Below, piece by piece: positions 35,661-44,362 of a stretch of DNA of 64,000 nucleotides. Each line of letters starts with the position of its first letter. Position 1 is the first letter of the stretch. Below the pieces are notes generated by a model that saw only the letters and a list, made by a program, of their open reading frames with translations, was not told where the DNA came from and made no database searches. The stretch covers positions 1 to 64,000 of the forward strand of contig JBBIWA010000010.1 of assembly GCA_037439425.1 (NCBI GenBank), given 5' to 3'. Position numbers and translations under genes: made by a program. Source of the DNA: JBBIWA01 sp037439425 (GTDB lineage: Bacteria; Acidobacteriota; Blastocatellia; RBC074).

Positions 35661-35965
35661 CGCTTCTGAGCTACCGATGCCACGAGCTTGCCTCGTGGTG
35701 ATTCACGTTGTCGGCTACCGTAGCCATCAGCGTGAGATTCCACAAGACTTGTCTCGTGGCATCTTCAACTCGTCTAGTTCCCTGTAGCTACCGGCGTGAG
35801 ATACCACAAGGCTTGTCTCGTGGCATCTTCAATGCTCTGATGGCTCGCTGTAGCCACCAGCGTGAGATACCACAAGGCTTGTCTCGTGGCATCTTCAATG
35901 CTCTGATGGCTCACTGTAGCCACCAGCGTGAGGTTCCACAAGACTTCTCTCGTGGCATCGGCATA
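35626..35965. repeat. Tandem repeat, 64-66 bp period, about five copies
   Basis: Two early copies share CTCGTGGTGATTCACGTTGT (35626 and 35692, 66 bp apart). Four later copies begin GCGTGAG at 35730, 35794, 35860 and 35926 (spacing 64, 66, 66) and each contain CCACAAGGCTTGTCTCGTGG or a close variant, an imperfect hairpin. Because 66 is divisible by 3 the array is open in some frames, but the sequence looks like a DNA repeat, not a conserved protein. Confidence 0.75.
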
Positions 35966-35985
35966 CAAAAACTTGGGTAGTGACA

Positions 35986-36270
35986 AAGGCTCAAGCCCAG
36001 CCTATTCGGAAGGCTGCAACTCTTTCGCGGTTCCCCAAGGCAGTTGGGGGATGGTCCAACTCTAGCCTCTCGGCTTGGTGAGCCCCCCTCATCAGCGGGG
36101 CAGGAAGCTAGGACCTGAACGATCCCCCAATGCCGCTTCAGGGGATTGGGCCCAAGCTTTTCACCCTTATCCTGGCGCCCAGGGCGGCCCCCCCTGGGCA
36201 GCGCTCAAATGTTGTGTGACCAGTCTGCGCTAGCGCGCTTGTCAGCGCGGTTCGAGTTCAGGAACTTTTA
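35986..36270. ncRNA. Candidate structured RNA of unknown class
   Basis: At least six consecutive stems fit by eye: CAGCCT/AGGCTG; CCCCAA/TTGGGG; CTAGC/GCTAG enclosing GCCCC/GGGGC; CCCC/GGGG around AATGCCGCTTCA; CCCAGGG/CCCTGGG; and stems in GCGCTAGCGCGCTTGTCAGC. The last part ends GTTCAGGAACTTTTATGA. There is no ORF. Dense stems in an element without protein recall orphan mobile-element RNAs such as HEARO/omega RNA, but I cannot confirm any class or the transcribed strand. Confidence 0.35.
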
Positions 36271-36306
36271 TGATCATAGACTCTCTGGTACCACATCTTG
36301 ACTTGT

Positions 36307-36402
36307 GTAGAAACTAATGGGGCACGCTTGCGAGCGTGCTTAGTCTGAAGATGACGGCTCGCTTAATGGAAATAGGCACGCAAGGATGCGTGCCTACCCA
36401 GG
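36307..36402. repeat. Hairpin repeat copy with full core
   Basis: Two hairpins, GGCACGCTTGCGAGCGTGC and GGCACGCAAGGATGCGTGCC, flank a core TTAGTCTGAAGATGAC..GCTCGCTTAATGGAAATA and the copy ends TACCCAGG. The core is the reverse complement of the core in the third unit of the array at 47476-47565, showing these are one element type rather than chance palindromes. Confidence 0.7.
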
Positions 36403-36455
36403 ATTTTCCACAGGAGCTCTCTGTTTATAGAGCCTTGTTGAGATTATCTTTCTAG

Positions 36456-36505
36456 CCCCTTTAGGAGCGCCCTGCTGACCACTGCCAAGGCAGCTCCTAA
36501 AGGGG
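36456..36505. repeat. Inverted repeat CCCCTTTAGGAGC / GCTCCTAAAGGGG
   Basis: A perfect 13-bp stem with a 24-base loop lies 330 bp beyond the TonB receptor stop. A related word (GCGCTCCTGAAGGAG) follows near 36543. No T-run, so a terminator role is uncertain. The remaining gap to 36831 shows no gene. Confidence 0.55.
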
Positions 36506-36831
36506 TTCAGGAATTTAATGCCTCGCCTGACAATAAACCAGGGCGCTCCTGAAGGAGTGAGGGGAGGCAAATGCTGAGGCAGCCAACTTGAGGCCGATTG
36601 TTATAGCAGATTTATTTTGTCTACCAACTTACCTTCTATCATCTACCTTCTATCATCGTCTGCCCAGGGTGTCTTGACCTAGATAACGTAGCTCACCAGC
36701 GTTAAGCGGGTGAACTGAGCCTCACTTGAGTGTTTGCGAGAAGAAAAGTCAGTAACCAAACAGGACGTTAGGTTACTTTCCTTATTCCTCTCGCGTCGCG
36801 CACTCAAGGTGGTCCTAGTAATTCAGTTCGT

Positions 36832-39810
36832 TTAGAAAGTGAACCTCACAGCTATTTGAAGCTGGCGCGGATCGCCGACGCCCTGGCGCAGAAAGCCGTC
36901 AAAATTGAACAGGCCTGGCGTGATAAGCGGATTGATGTTGTTCTTGTTGTTGAAGGTATTGAACATCTCCACTATCGGCACGATGGAGAACCGCTCACTG
37001 AATCTGATCGGCCTCAGCAGCCTCCAGTCGAAGGAGAAGAACTCGTTGTCTTTGCGCAGCGTGTTGCGGTTGGTCGCGGTTCGCGGATTCGGGGTGATCG
37101 GTTGCGCTGAGCGCGCTTGAATCCGGGTGTTAGCCTGGAAGCCCCAGGGGAGCTCCGAGAAGAGATAGAAGTTGAACTTGTGGCGGATGTCGCGGTCCGA
37201 GAGCGCATAATCCAACTGGAGATTGTTGACATCGAAGGAACGGTCGGTGAACGGATCGCGTTCGTTCGAGTCATCATCCAAGTCTTTCGACAGCACGTAG
37301 TTGCCCTCGAACTGGAAGCCGCGGCTGAAGCGCTTCCGCACGCCAACGGTGAAGCCACGATAGAGCCCCTTGCCGACGCTGCTTGCCACCATCACTTCAC
37401 CCAATTGCGGAGAGAAGAAGTTGTTCCGGTTGATATTCAAGAAGCGCGTCAGATGCACACCCTTCGCATGGGTGAAGTCTAAATAGATCGCCAGATCACG
37501 CGCCACCTCCTGCTCGAAGGCGACGTTGGTGGAGTAGATGCGGGGATTGGCATAATCGCGGCTGAAGACGCGCACGCCGGTAAAGAGAGGGAACTGGCCC
37601 GGCGGCAAGACAGGCGGTGAGACCACACCTGGCCAGACTGGAGCCGGAACGCCGAGTTCGATCAAAGGGGTGTTGACAAAGATCGTCTGCTGCTGCACGC
37701 CATTGGTCGTGAGCGAGCCCACCTGCGACAGCATATTTTGCCGCGCGTTGTAAATCCCCCAGTGCGCCCGCAGCACAGATTTGCTGTTGTTGGCAATGTC
37801 CCAGGCGAAGCCGACGCGCGGTTGAAACATCCGCCACTGATCAGGCAGCGTCCCATCTGAAGGGAAGCGCGGATCATTGAGGAACGGCCCGTAGGCGGTC
37901 TGTGACGGTGGGACGAACGGCTCAGGGAAGAGTTGCGCTTCCCAGCGCAGGCCAATATTCAAGGTGAAGTTCGATCTGAGCTGCCATTTGTCTTGAACGA
38001 AGGCGCCGAATTCTTCATTGTCGAAATCCGAAGCGCCGGTTTCATCCGTAGCCGGTCCGGTGCGCCCTGCGCCCTGTAGATAGAGTAACAATGGCCCACC
38101 GGTCTTGGTCGCACCGGCCGGGCAGGCAGCTCCTGCTGCTACGTAACTGCCGTCGGAGCAGGCGGCAATGTTAGGCCCAAAGCCCGGTCCCAGCGAGGCT
38201 GGCGAAGCGTAGCGGAGAAAACCAACCACACTGTCGAAGATATAGCGCCCGGTAAAGAAGCCACGGAAGACCTGCGTGTTGCGGCTGTGAATCCATTCAA
38301 AGCCGGTTTTGATCGTATGACTGCCGGACACGATTGAAATGTTGTCTTTGACCTGGGTGCGCCAAAACAGCTCATCAATCTTCGGCTGGAGGAAGAAGGG
38401 ATTGCCGAAGCGGAAGGTGGTGACAAATCCCATCGCCGTGTCGGCCGGCACGTTCGAGGGCACCGCTGAGCGTGGTCGCTTCTCGCGCGAGTAGGTGAAG
38501 TGGAATTCGTTGAGCAGCGAGGGCGACAGCGTGGAGAAGAAATTGAGATTGGCCACCTGAATGCGCGAAGGGCCTTCGATGCCGTTGGCTGAATTGCCGT
38601 AGGTTTCGACATCGAACGTCTCATTGATTTTGTTTGACCGGTTGAAGTTGTAAGAGAAAGCCAGCTCATTGGCGGGCGAGACCTTCCAATCCCATTTCCC
38701 CAGGATCGCCGTGTTATGAACAGGACGGCGGACCGGCTGGCCTTCCTCTTGGTTGCGCGTGGTGCGGAAGAAATTGAGCAACGCGCGGCGCTGGCAATCA
38801 GCGCTGCTCGCAATCAGCGCTTCATGGGCTTGAATCGTAGGATTCTGCACTGAGCAGGGAGTGCCAATCGGCACGCTCAGATTGTCGCGTTGAAGATTGC
38901 CCGTGATCTGTTCGACCGCCAGGAAATAGAACGACCGGTCTTTGACTATCGGACCGCCAAGCGTGCCCCCAAATTGTTCGCGATGAAAGTCCTTGAGCGG
39001 TTTGCCATCGGAGGTGTTGGAGGTCAGCGCTTCCAGGCGCTGGAAATGAAAGATGCTGCCGCGAAATTCGTTTGTCCCTGACTTGGTAATGACGTTGACA
39101 ATGCCTGAAGCCGTGCGCCCGAATTCGGCGCTCGCGCCGGTTGCGACGACCTGAAATTCCTTGACGGCTTCCAGCGTGATGTCGATCGCAGCGCGCTGGC
39201 CACCGACCTGTTCGCCGAAGAAGCCATTGTTGTAATCGCCACCATCCAGGCTGATGTTGTTGAAGATGCCACGCTGCCCGGCGAAGTTGATTTCATCTCC
39301 GTCTGGCCCCTGCGTGATACTCACCCCAGGTGTGAGCGTGAGCAGGTCTTCAAATTTGCGGCCCAGGATAGGAGTCGTGCTCACCGCCGTTTCATTCAAA
39401 GTGGTGCTCGATTCCGTCTTGACCGTGTCAATGGTCGGAGCGGCGGTGATGGTGATGCGCTCCTGCACTTGAGAGACCCTCAAAGTCAGGTTGAGCGTAA
39501 TGGCCTGACCAACAGTGAGAGAGAGGTTCTCCTGCACGAGCGTGGCATAGCCAGGCTTGGAGATCGTCAGCGTGTAGCGCCCTGAAGCCAATTGAAGGAA
39601 AACAAATCTACCGCTGGAATCAGTGCTCAAGGTCTTGACCGCGTTGGTCTCTAAATGTCTGGCCTCAACATTGGCTCCCGGGATCACAGCGCCTGCCTCA
39701 TCGGCTACCGTGCCTTGAATAACGCCCGTGGTGATTTGCGTTTGGGCTAATGCCCCCCTTGCGACTGCCCACAGAAAGCAAAGTGCTACCAATCTGATCA
39801 GATTCCTCAT
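36832..39810 (-). CDS. TonB-dependent receptor-like outer-membrane protein (Oar type)
   Basis: 992 residues from ATG 39810 (AGGAGAT seven bases upstream; a longer reading to 39870 is unlikely). Signal peptide about 1-23 (ending GALAQ). A carboxypeptidase-regulatory-like beta-sandwich at about 28-110 (GVIQGTVADEAGAVIPGANV, SGRYTLTISKPGYATL) precedes a plug (ILGRKFEDLLTLTPGVSITQ, SGTNEFRGSIF) and a long beta barrel ending in aromatic AVRFTF. This is the large Acidobacteria/Oar class whose substrates are unknown. Monocistronic by spacing. Confidence 0.92.
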   Translation of the reverse strand: MRNLIRLVALCFLWAVARGALAQTQITTGVIQGTVADEAGAVIPGANVEARHLETNAVKTLSTDSSGRFVFLQLASGRYTLTISKPGYATLVQENLSLTVGQAITLNLTLRVSQVQERITITAAPTIDTVKTESSTTLNETAVSTTPILGRKFEDLLTLTPGVSITQGPDGDEINFAGQRGIFNNISLDGGDYNNGFFGEQVGGQRAAIDITLEAVKEFQVVATGASAEFGRTASGIVNVITKSGTNEFRGSIFHFQRLEALTSNTSDGKPLKDFHREQFGGTLGGPIVKDRSFYFLAVEQITGNLQRDNLSVPIGTPCSVQNPTIQAHEALIASSADCQRRALLNFFRTTRNQEEGQPVRRPVHNTAILGKWDWKVSPANELAFSYNFNRSNKINETFDVETYGNSANGIEGPSRIQVANLNFFSTLSPSLLNEFHFTYSREKRPRSAVPSNVPADTAMGFVTTFRFGNPFFLQPKIDELFWRTQVKDNISIVSGSHTIKTGFEWIHSRNTQVFRGFFTGRYIFDSVVGFLRYASPASLGPGFGPNIAACSDGSYVAAGAACPAGATKTGGPLLLYLQGAGRTGPATDETGASDFDNEEFGAFVQDKWQLRSNFTLNIGLRWEAQLFPEPFVPPSQTAYGPFLNDPRFPSDGTLPDQWRMFQPRVGFAWDIANNSKSVLRAHWGIYNARQNMLSQVGSLTTNGVQQQTIFVNTPLIELGVPAPVWPGVVSPPVLPPGQFPLFTGVRVFSRDYANPRIYSTNVAFEQEVARDLAIYLDFTHAKGVHLTRFLNINRNNFFSPQLGEVMVASSVGKGLYRGFTVGVRKRFSRGFQFEGNYVLSKDLDDDSNERDPFTDRSFDVNNLQLDYALSDRDIRHKFNFYLFSELPWGFQANTRIQARSAQPITPNPRTATNRNTLRKDNEFFSFDWRLLRPIRFSERFSIVPIVEMFNTFNNKNNINPLITPGLFNFDGFLRQGVGDPRQLQIAVRFTF

Positions 39811-40101
39811 AGTGTATCTCCTGCGAAAGATGTAACGCGGGTTGTGGCTGACCGGCGCTACGGGTTTCATCTTTTCAGAGAGCCGTCAGCACCGCTGACG
39901 ACTTCTCTGGTTGGGAATTAATAGAAATGACAACAACAATGGGAGTGACTTTAATGGATAAGGGGAAAGGAATCAAGGGAGGCCTGAGCAGTTGGGATTG
40001 GGCAGCGGTCAAAGTGGGCATCACCCGTTTGTTTATGTGATCCCCTTTGAAATCGCAGCGGTCTGCCAGGAATGTCTGCTCTCCCGGTCGTTGCTTTCTT
40101 C

Positions 40102-40944
40102 TTAAGAAGCGACTGTTGTTAAGATTTTCGCGGCGATCTCTTTCAAGAGCTTGGCGCAGACTGTGGCCGTGAGATTGAGGGGGTCCATCCTGGGATTGAA
40201 CTCGACAATGTCAGCCCCAGCTACCGGAGCAGTCACAGAGTGAATCAGGTTGATCGCCTGGCGGACTGATAACCCCCCAGCTTCTCGGTGCGACACTCCG
40301 GGCGCGAAGGCCGGGTCCAATCCATCAAGATCGAATGAAATGTAAACCGGTCCCTCGAATTCCACCTTGAAGTCATCACGCCAATGGCACATCTCGACAA
40401 CTTCGATACCAAACCTCTCGATCTGTTGGCGCTGGTGCCCGGTTGTGGTACGGATGCCCACTTGCACCAATCTGCTTGCCAGCTTCTCTTCCATGATGCG
40501 AGCAAATGGGCAGGCGTGCGAGTAGCGATTGCCTTGAAACTCATCGTAGAGGTCGGGATGAGCGTCGAAATGGAGAATATTGAGTTTTTGATACTTCCGG
40601 CCGAAGGCCTTGATGATGGGATAAGTAATCGAATGATCACCACCGAGCGCAACCGGTTTGAGATCATGCTCCAGCAGCAGCGCAATTGCGGCTTCAATCT
40701 CCTCAAAAGGATGACGGGCTTGATTGAACTCTAAGTCGCCAGCATCGAGTAAAGCCGATTCAGCGCTCAGATCTATTCCTGCTTCGCTCCACAAATTAGC
40801 TGCCTCTGAATGGAGCGCTTCTCTGATCAAAGGCGGAGCGAGTGCAGCTCCTCTCATAAATGATGAGTATTCATCAAAAGGGATGCCGATGAGAGCAGGT
40901 CTGTTGCGTTTGAAGTTTTTGAGCTTCTCCTTCAGTCTCTGCAT
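40102..40944 (-). CDS. Agmatinase/arginase-family ureohydrolase
   Basis: 280 residues from ATG 40944. Manganese ligands of the family are present: GGDHSITYP, HFDAHPDLYDEF and ISFDLDGLDPAFAPGV. Length fits agmatinase (agmatine to putrescine and urea) but formiminoglutamase or arginase cannot be excluded. The open frame continues upstream to 41262, but that part is a separate, frameshifted GNAT gene, so the longer reading should not be used. No strong ribosome site precedes this ATG. Downstream of DUF190-crcB on the same strand. Confidence 0.88.
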   Translation of the reverse strand: MQRLKEKLKNFKRNRPALIGIPFDEYSSFMRGAALAPPLIREALHSEAANLWSEAGIDLSAESALLDAGDLEFNQARHPFEEIEAAIALLLEHDLKPVALGGDHSITYPIIKAFGRKYQKLNILHFDAHPDLYDEFQGNRYSHACPFARIMEEKLASRLVQVGIRTTTGHQRQQIERFGIEVVEMCHWRDDFKVEFEGPVYISFDLDGLDPAFAPGVSHREAGGLSVRQAINLIHSVTAPVAGADIVEFNPRMDPLNLTATVCAKLLKEIAAKILTTVAS

Positions 40945-41190
40945 ACACAAAATTCCAGGCTGATCGCGGCCTCCGTGGCTAGGTCCCTGACCCCAGCAAT
41001 CGCGCGCTAACCACCAGCCGATTTCTACCTCACCAGTATGGCCCAGAGGCTGGAGAGAGCAGAAACCGATCAACTGGTTGTTTGTTTTCTCCCTCAGCTT
41101 CCACAGGCAGAATCCGTAGCGCTTTTGGTGCTCAATCTCTCTGAGAACAAGAAGCGTTCGGGCTCTATGATTGTCATTGTGTCTCTTTAG
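40945..41190 (-). pseudogene. GNAT acetyltransferase remnant, frameshifted and truncated
   Basis: One frame reads KTNNQLIGFCSLQPLGHTGE then VEIGWWLARDCWGQG, the core of RimJ/RimL-like acetyltransferases. The expected continuation LATEAAISLEF is present but in another frame, starting near 40983, so one indel separates them. Both ends are cut: by the DUF190 gene upstream and the agmatinase start downstream. The shift fuses the N-terminal part in frame to agmatinase, producing a misleading 386-codon frame. Confidence 0.7.
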
Positions 41191-41524
41191 CAGGGCCGTG
41201 GCGATATTGGATGATGCGCACCTTCTCCAGCGTGACCAATCCTTCCTGAACCATTTCGTCAATCACTGGAAGCAAAGCTGCAATCTTCTCTGGCGTGTCA
41301 ACTATCTCGACCAGCACCGGCAGGTCCTCAGACAGACGCAAAATCTTGGCCGTGTGGATGCGGCTGGTAGCTCCGTATCCCATCAAGCCCCGCAGCATGG
41401 TCGCTCCGGCGATGCCCATTTCACGCGCCTTGAAGATAATCGCTTCGTAAAGCGGCTTGCCTTCCCATTGATCAGATTCACCAATAAAGATCCGCAGGAG
41501 TTGGCCTTCTTCTGAAATCTTCAT
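41174..41524 (-). CDS. DUF190 family protein
   Basis: 116 residues from ATG 41524 with GGGAGGAAGT just upstream. Ferredoxin-like fold motifs of DUF190: LLRIFIGESDQWEGKPLYEA, GIAGATMLRGLMGYG and LPVLVEIVDTPEKI. DUF190 proteins accompany CrcB and may regulate or bind it, in a PII-like manner. It lies 11 bp after crcB, which supports that partnership. Confidence 0.9.
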   Translation of the reverse strand: MKISEEGQLLRIFIGESDQWEGKPLYEAIIFKAREMGIAGATMLRGLMGYGATSRIHTAKILRLSEDLPVLVEIVDTPEKIAALLPVIDEMVQEGLVTLEKVRIIQYRHGPAKETQ

Positions 41525-41535
41525 ACTTCCTCCCG

Positions 41536-41919
41536 TTAAAGGAGCTGAGCGATGCGTATTCCTAACCACACTGCTATCAAGCCAAGTAACACGCTGCTTG
41601 AAGCATTGAGAATTGCCAGCCCGAGCTCGCCGTCGCGGAGCAAGGCATAGGTTTCAAAGGAAAAACTGGAAAAAGTAGTGTAGCCGCCAAGCACACCCGT
41701 CAACAGCGCCGCTCGGATGGTTGGGGAGACTAAAAAACGAGTCTCGAAGAGTTCTGCCAAAAGGCCAATCATCAGGCTGCCAGAGACATTGATGATCAAG
41801 TTGGCGTAAGGGAACGTTGGCTCTTTGATCACTGAATAGACGAGTAATGACAGCGCGTACCGGCATCCTGTGCCTACTGCGCCACCTAGCAGGATCAGGG
41901 GAATTTTCAAACCACCCAT
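41536..41919 (-). CDS. crcB: Fluoride ion channel/exporter CrcB
   Basis: 127 residues, four TM segments, normal length for Fluc/CrcB. Motifs: GGAVGTGCRYALS near the N-terminus, NVSGSLMIGLLAE, and GVLGGYTTFSSFSFET with the Thr-Phe-Ser-Ser-Phe pore signature. Exports fluoride to keep cytoplasmic F- low. Single subunit gene; such channels work as homodimers. No convincing fluoride riboswitch was identified in the 80 bp upstream. Confidence 0.95.
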   Translation of the reverse strand: MGGLKIPLILLGGAVGTGCRYALSLLVYSVIKEPTFPYANLIINVSGSLMIGLLAELFETRFLVSPTIRAALLTGVLGGYTTFSSFSFETYALLRDGELGLAILNASSSVLLGLIAVWLGIRIAQLL

Positions 41920-42000
41920 AGTTCATATCGCAGATTGGTGTTAACCCGGCGGCAAAACATCCTCTTTTTTTCGCGGGGCGAGGCCACTCCGGCCTTCCAG

Positions 42001-43725
42001 TTACCGCAGCAAGAGCCAGGTGAGGAAGACGAGCAGCACGACCCAGAGCCAACCAAGAGCAAAACCGAGCAGGTCTACCCGGTAAGCCCGGAAGAACCCG
42101 ACCCCGTGGGTTGCGCGGAACGGACGAAGCAGATTAACCAGCAGCGATTGTTGCCCCGCTTCAGCTGCTGCTTTGCCGAGTTCAGGATTTGAAGGTTTCT
42201 CGCTGGGATTGCCTACAGCAGAAGCATCGGCTAACGGATCATCGGGGCGTCCTGGCAGTTCGGTCGGCGTTTGGAGCCGGCTGAAAAACGAGTTGATCTT
42301 TTGCGCTGGTTCCGGCGCCGTCACCAGGCTCACTATCACCAGCGCCGCTATCCCAGAGGCCAGGGCTGCCAGAAACACGTTGGGGTCGAAGTAATCGAGC
42401 CTCTCACCTCGCAGATAGTAGAGCGTAAAATTGGTCGCAAACGCAACGATCAAACTTGCCACCGCACCCCAGCGATTAGCTCTCTGCCAGATGATCCCTC
42501 CAAGGATGCTAATGCCCATAAAGGTCGCCATCGTCTCGGTGAGCAGGAAAGAGTAAAGCACTCTTTCAATCAGAAAGAGCGCGTAAAGGACTCCGAGCAT
42601 GGTGATCAAAAAACCGCTGATGCGTCCTACCCACAGATAATGACGATCGGGGCGATCCGTGACCAGATGGCGGCGATAAAAGCTTTCCGTAAAGAGCGCG
42701 CCGCTGTTGACCATAAAAGCAGAAGTCGTAGACATATTGGCTGCCAGCACGCTGGCAATCATCAATCCGAGCGCGCCGGGGAAGAGCAGCTGGCGGCAGG
42801 CAAAGCCGAAAGCGTCTTCCATATCTTTCAACTCGGTGACGCCGAAACTGCCTCTCGCCAGCGTTGCTGCGACAATCAAACCCACCAGCGCCCAGCCAAC
42901 CGTGCATATACGTTTGACGAAATTGCCGTAGAAGAAGCCGACCCGGCAAGTATATTCGTCCCGGCCGGTGCCTACAGCAGCCAGCATATGCGGCTGCGAA
43001 ATGATCCCGATCAAGCCGTTGATCGTCAGCATGGTGATGTACCAGGGGCCGATTCCTTCAGGCGCAGCGAGTGAGAATTTGTAAGCTTCCAGCGACTCTT
43101 TCATTCCGCTCATCCCGCCAACTACATTCCAACCCAGCGGGATCAGCAGGAACGAAAGCGCAATGATCAGGAAGCCTTGAAGAAAGTCGGTCCAGGCAGC
43201 GGCGACCAGGCCACCGATGAAGCTGTAGAAGATGAAGATCGCCGTCATGGCGATGACGATCTCGTTGACTTCAAGCTGTCCACCGGTCGCTTGACTGATG
43301 ACTTTGCCTGCGCCCTTGAGCATGCTTGCGGTGTTGAGCGTGAAGAAGAGGAGAGCAAAGATCGTATAAACGCCGCCCATCCACTTACCGTAGCGATCTT
43401 CGGTCAGCTCGGCAATCGTGGTGCGGCGGATGCGCCGAAAGACTGGCGCGAAGACCCAGAAGAAGGGCGTGGCGAAGAGATTCTTCCACTGATACCAGAT
43501 GCCGGAAAAGCCGATGTGGTAGACCGCGCCGGCCAACGAGACCGGCATCTCTGCGTGAGTCCCAACGCCGAAGCTTTGCCCGATCATGAGCCATTTGCCG
43601 AATCCACGCTTGCCCAAGAAATAGTGAGAAGTGTCTTTCACCTTCAGGCCGACAATGACTCCGACCGAAGCAACAATGACAAAGTAAGCGATCAGAACGA
43701 TCCAATCAGCTGTGCTGATGAGCAT
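42001..43725 (-). CDS. Sodium:solute symporter (SSS family)
   Basis: 574 residues from ATG 43725; longer readings start within a repeat. About 13 TM segments. Family motifs: FVIVASVGVIVGLKVKDTSH followed by YFLGKRGFGKW, GAVYHIGFSGIWYQW, TIAELTEDRYGKWMGGVY, and VLAANMSTTSAFMVNSGALF. These proteins import a sugar, inositol, sialic acid or similar solute with Na+. The substrate is not evident from sequence. An unusual hydrophilic stretch (PGRPDDPLADASAVGNPSEK) precedes the last TM. Located 82 bp upstream of crcB. Confidence 0.92.
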   Translation of the reverse strand: MLISTADWIVLIAYFVIVASVGVIVGLKVKDTSHYFLGKRGFGKWLMIGQSFGVGTHAEMPVSLAGAVYHIGFSGIWYQWKNLFATPFFWVFAPVFRRIRRTTIAELTEDRYGKWMGGVYTIFALLFFTLNTASMLKGAGKVISQATGGQLEVNEIVIAMTAIFIFYSFIGGLVAAAWTDFLQGFLIIALSFLLIPLGWNVVGGMSGMKESLEAYKFSLAAPEGIGPWYITMLTINGLIGIISQPHMLAAVGTGRDEYTCRVGFFYGNFVKRICTVGWALVGLIVAATLARGSFGVTELKDMEDAFGFACRQLLFPGALGLMIASVLAANMSTTSAFMVNSGALFTESFYRRHLVTDRPDRHYLWVGRISGFLITMLGVLYALFLIERVLYSFLLTETMATFMGISILGGIIWQRANRWGAVASLIVAFATNFTLYYLRGERLDYFDPNVFLAALASGIAALVIVSLVTAPEPAQKINSFFSRLQTPTELPGRPDDPLADASAVGNPSEKPSNPELGKAAAEAGQQSLLVNLLRPFRATHGVGFFRAYRVDLLGFALGWLWVVLLVFLTWLLLR

Positions 43726-43763
43726 GGTGGTCAATAGTCCTTTAATCGAGGGATGTGATTCTG

Positions 43764-44110
43764 CCTGGGTACGCACGCTTCCAGCGTGCCTTCCTGGGAG
43801 CGCAGGCCATTAGTTGCTACACCAGTTTCTTGCCAATTTTTCGGCCGGTGGAGCCGGCGGCCAGAGTGTAGCAGGGCCGCACGATCCGCTTAGCTTTGAG
43901 TGCAAAATTTTTCAGCCGGTGGAGCCGGCGGCCAAGAGTTTAGCTTGGGGTGAGGCGGAGCCGCAGCCCCAGGCTTTATTCTCCCTTCGCGGATTGAAAG
44001 ATGTGTAGAAGCTAATGGCCTACGCTTCCAGCGTACTTGTTTTTATCGAAGCAGTGACTGTCCTTAAAAGAGTCGCTTGGGTAATTCCAGCACGCAGGAT
44101 GCGTGCGTAG
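43764..44110. repeat. Hairpin repeat copies flanking element B
   Basis: Left: CCTGGGTACGCACG with hairpin GCACGCTTCCAGCGTGC at 43764-43790, then CCTGGGAGCGCAGG. Right: TACGCTTCCAGCGTA and GCACGCAGGATGCGTGC up to 44110. Between them is element B (43806-44018). The rest of the gap to 44362 contains a perfect TCGTCTTTTAAGACGA hairpin (about 44170) and no gene. Confidence 0.6.
43806..44018. mobile_element. Element B: 213-bp segment with the same ends as element A
   Basis: Ends CCATTAGTTGCTACAC and GTGTAGAAGCTAATGG form a near-perfect 16-bp inverted repeat matching the ends of the 953-bp element at 35368. Inside, GCCGGTGGAGCCGGCGGCC occurs twice, 72 bp apart (43844 and 43916), each preceded by AATTTTTC. 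No ORF. Internal sequence is unrelated to element A. Confidence 0.5.
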
Positions 44111-44362
44111 TGCTACGGTGCTTCCTGCACAGAGCTTTCAAGGAGCTTTTATCCACATAGGGTGCGTCGTCTTTTAAGACGACAGGCTCACATGAAAAAT
44201 CAGTAACGGCAAGCGACGTGCGAGCATCGCTTTGTGAGCAGCGCTTGGGGGAGACCCGCTCGTTACTACTCGCTGCTACTGACTCGGCGCGACCCGCTGT
44301 CGTTCTAAAAGAGCTGCACCCATCTCAATATGAGTATCTTCGCATTTCTGCTTAGCAGCCAA

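Larger units (their letters stand above)
35368..36320. mobile_element. Element A: 953-bp island bounded by inverted repeats
   Basis: Ends CCATTAGTTTCTAC (from 35368) and GTAGAAACTAATGG (to 36320), a perfect 14-bp inverted repeat. The same ends bound a 213-bp stretch at 43806-44018. Inside are a decayed gene, a 66-bp tandem repeat and a strongly structured GC-rich stretch. There is no transposase, so if mobile it depends on another element. It sits between the kinase gene and the TonB receptor gene. Confidence 0.5.

Noticed and set aside
35626..35965. Possible CRISPR array
   Set aside because: Units are 64-66 bp of nearly full identity without unique spacers, and no cas genes are present.
35708..35980. 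90-codon open frame with repeated REIPQGLSRGIFNAL
   Set aside because: It is the translation of the 66-bp tandem repeat, open only because the period is divisible by three.
36255..36270. GGTTCGAGTTC as a tRNA T-loop
   Set aside because: No acceptor or anticodon stems fit around it; part of the structured stretch in element A.
41920..42000. Fluoride riboswitch upstream of crcB
   Set aside because: I could not fit the conserved pseudoknot and core bases in the 82-bp leader; a covariance-model search would decide.
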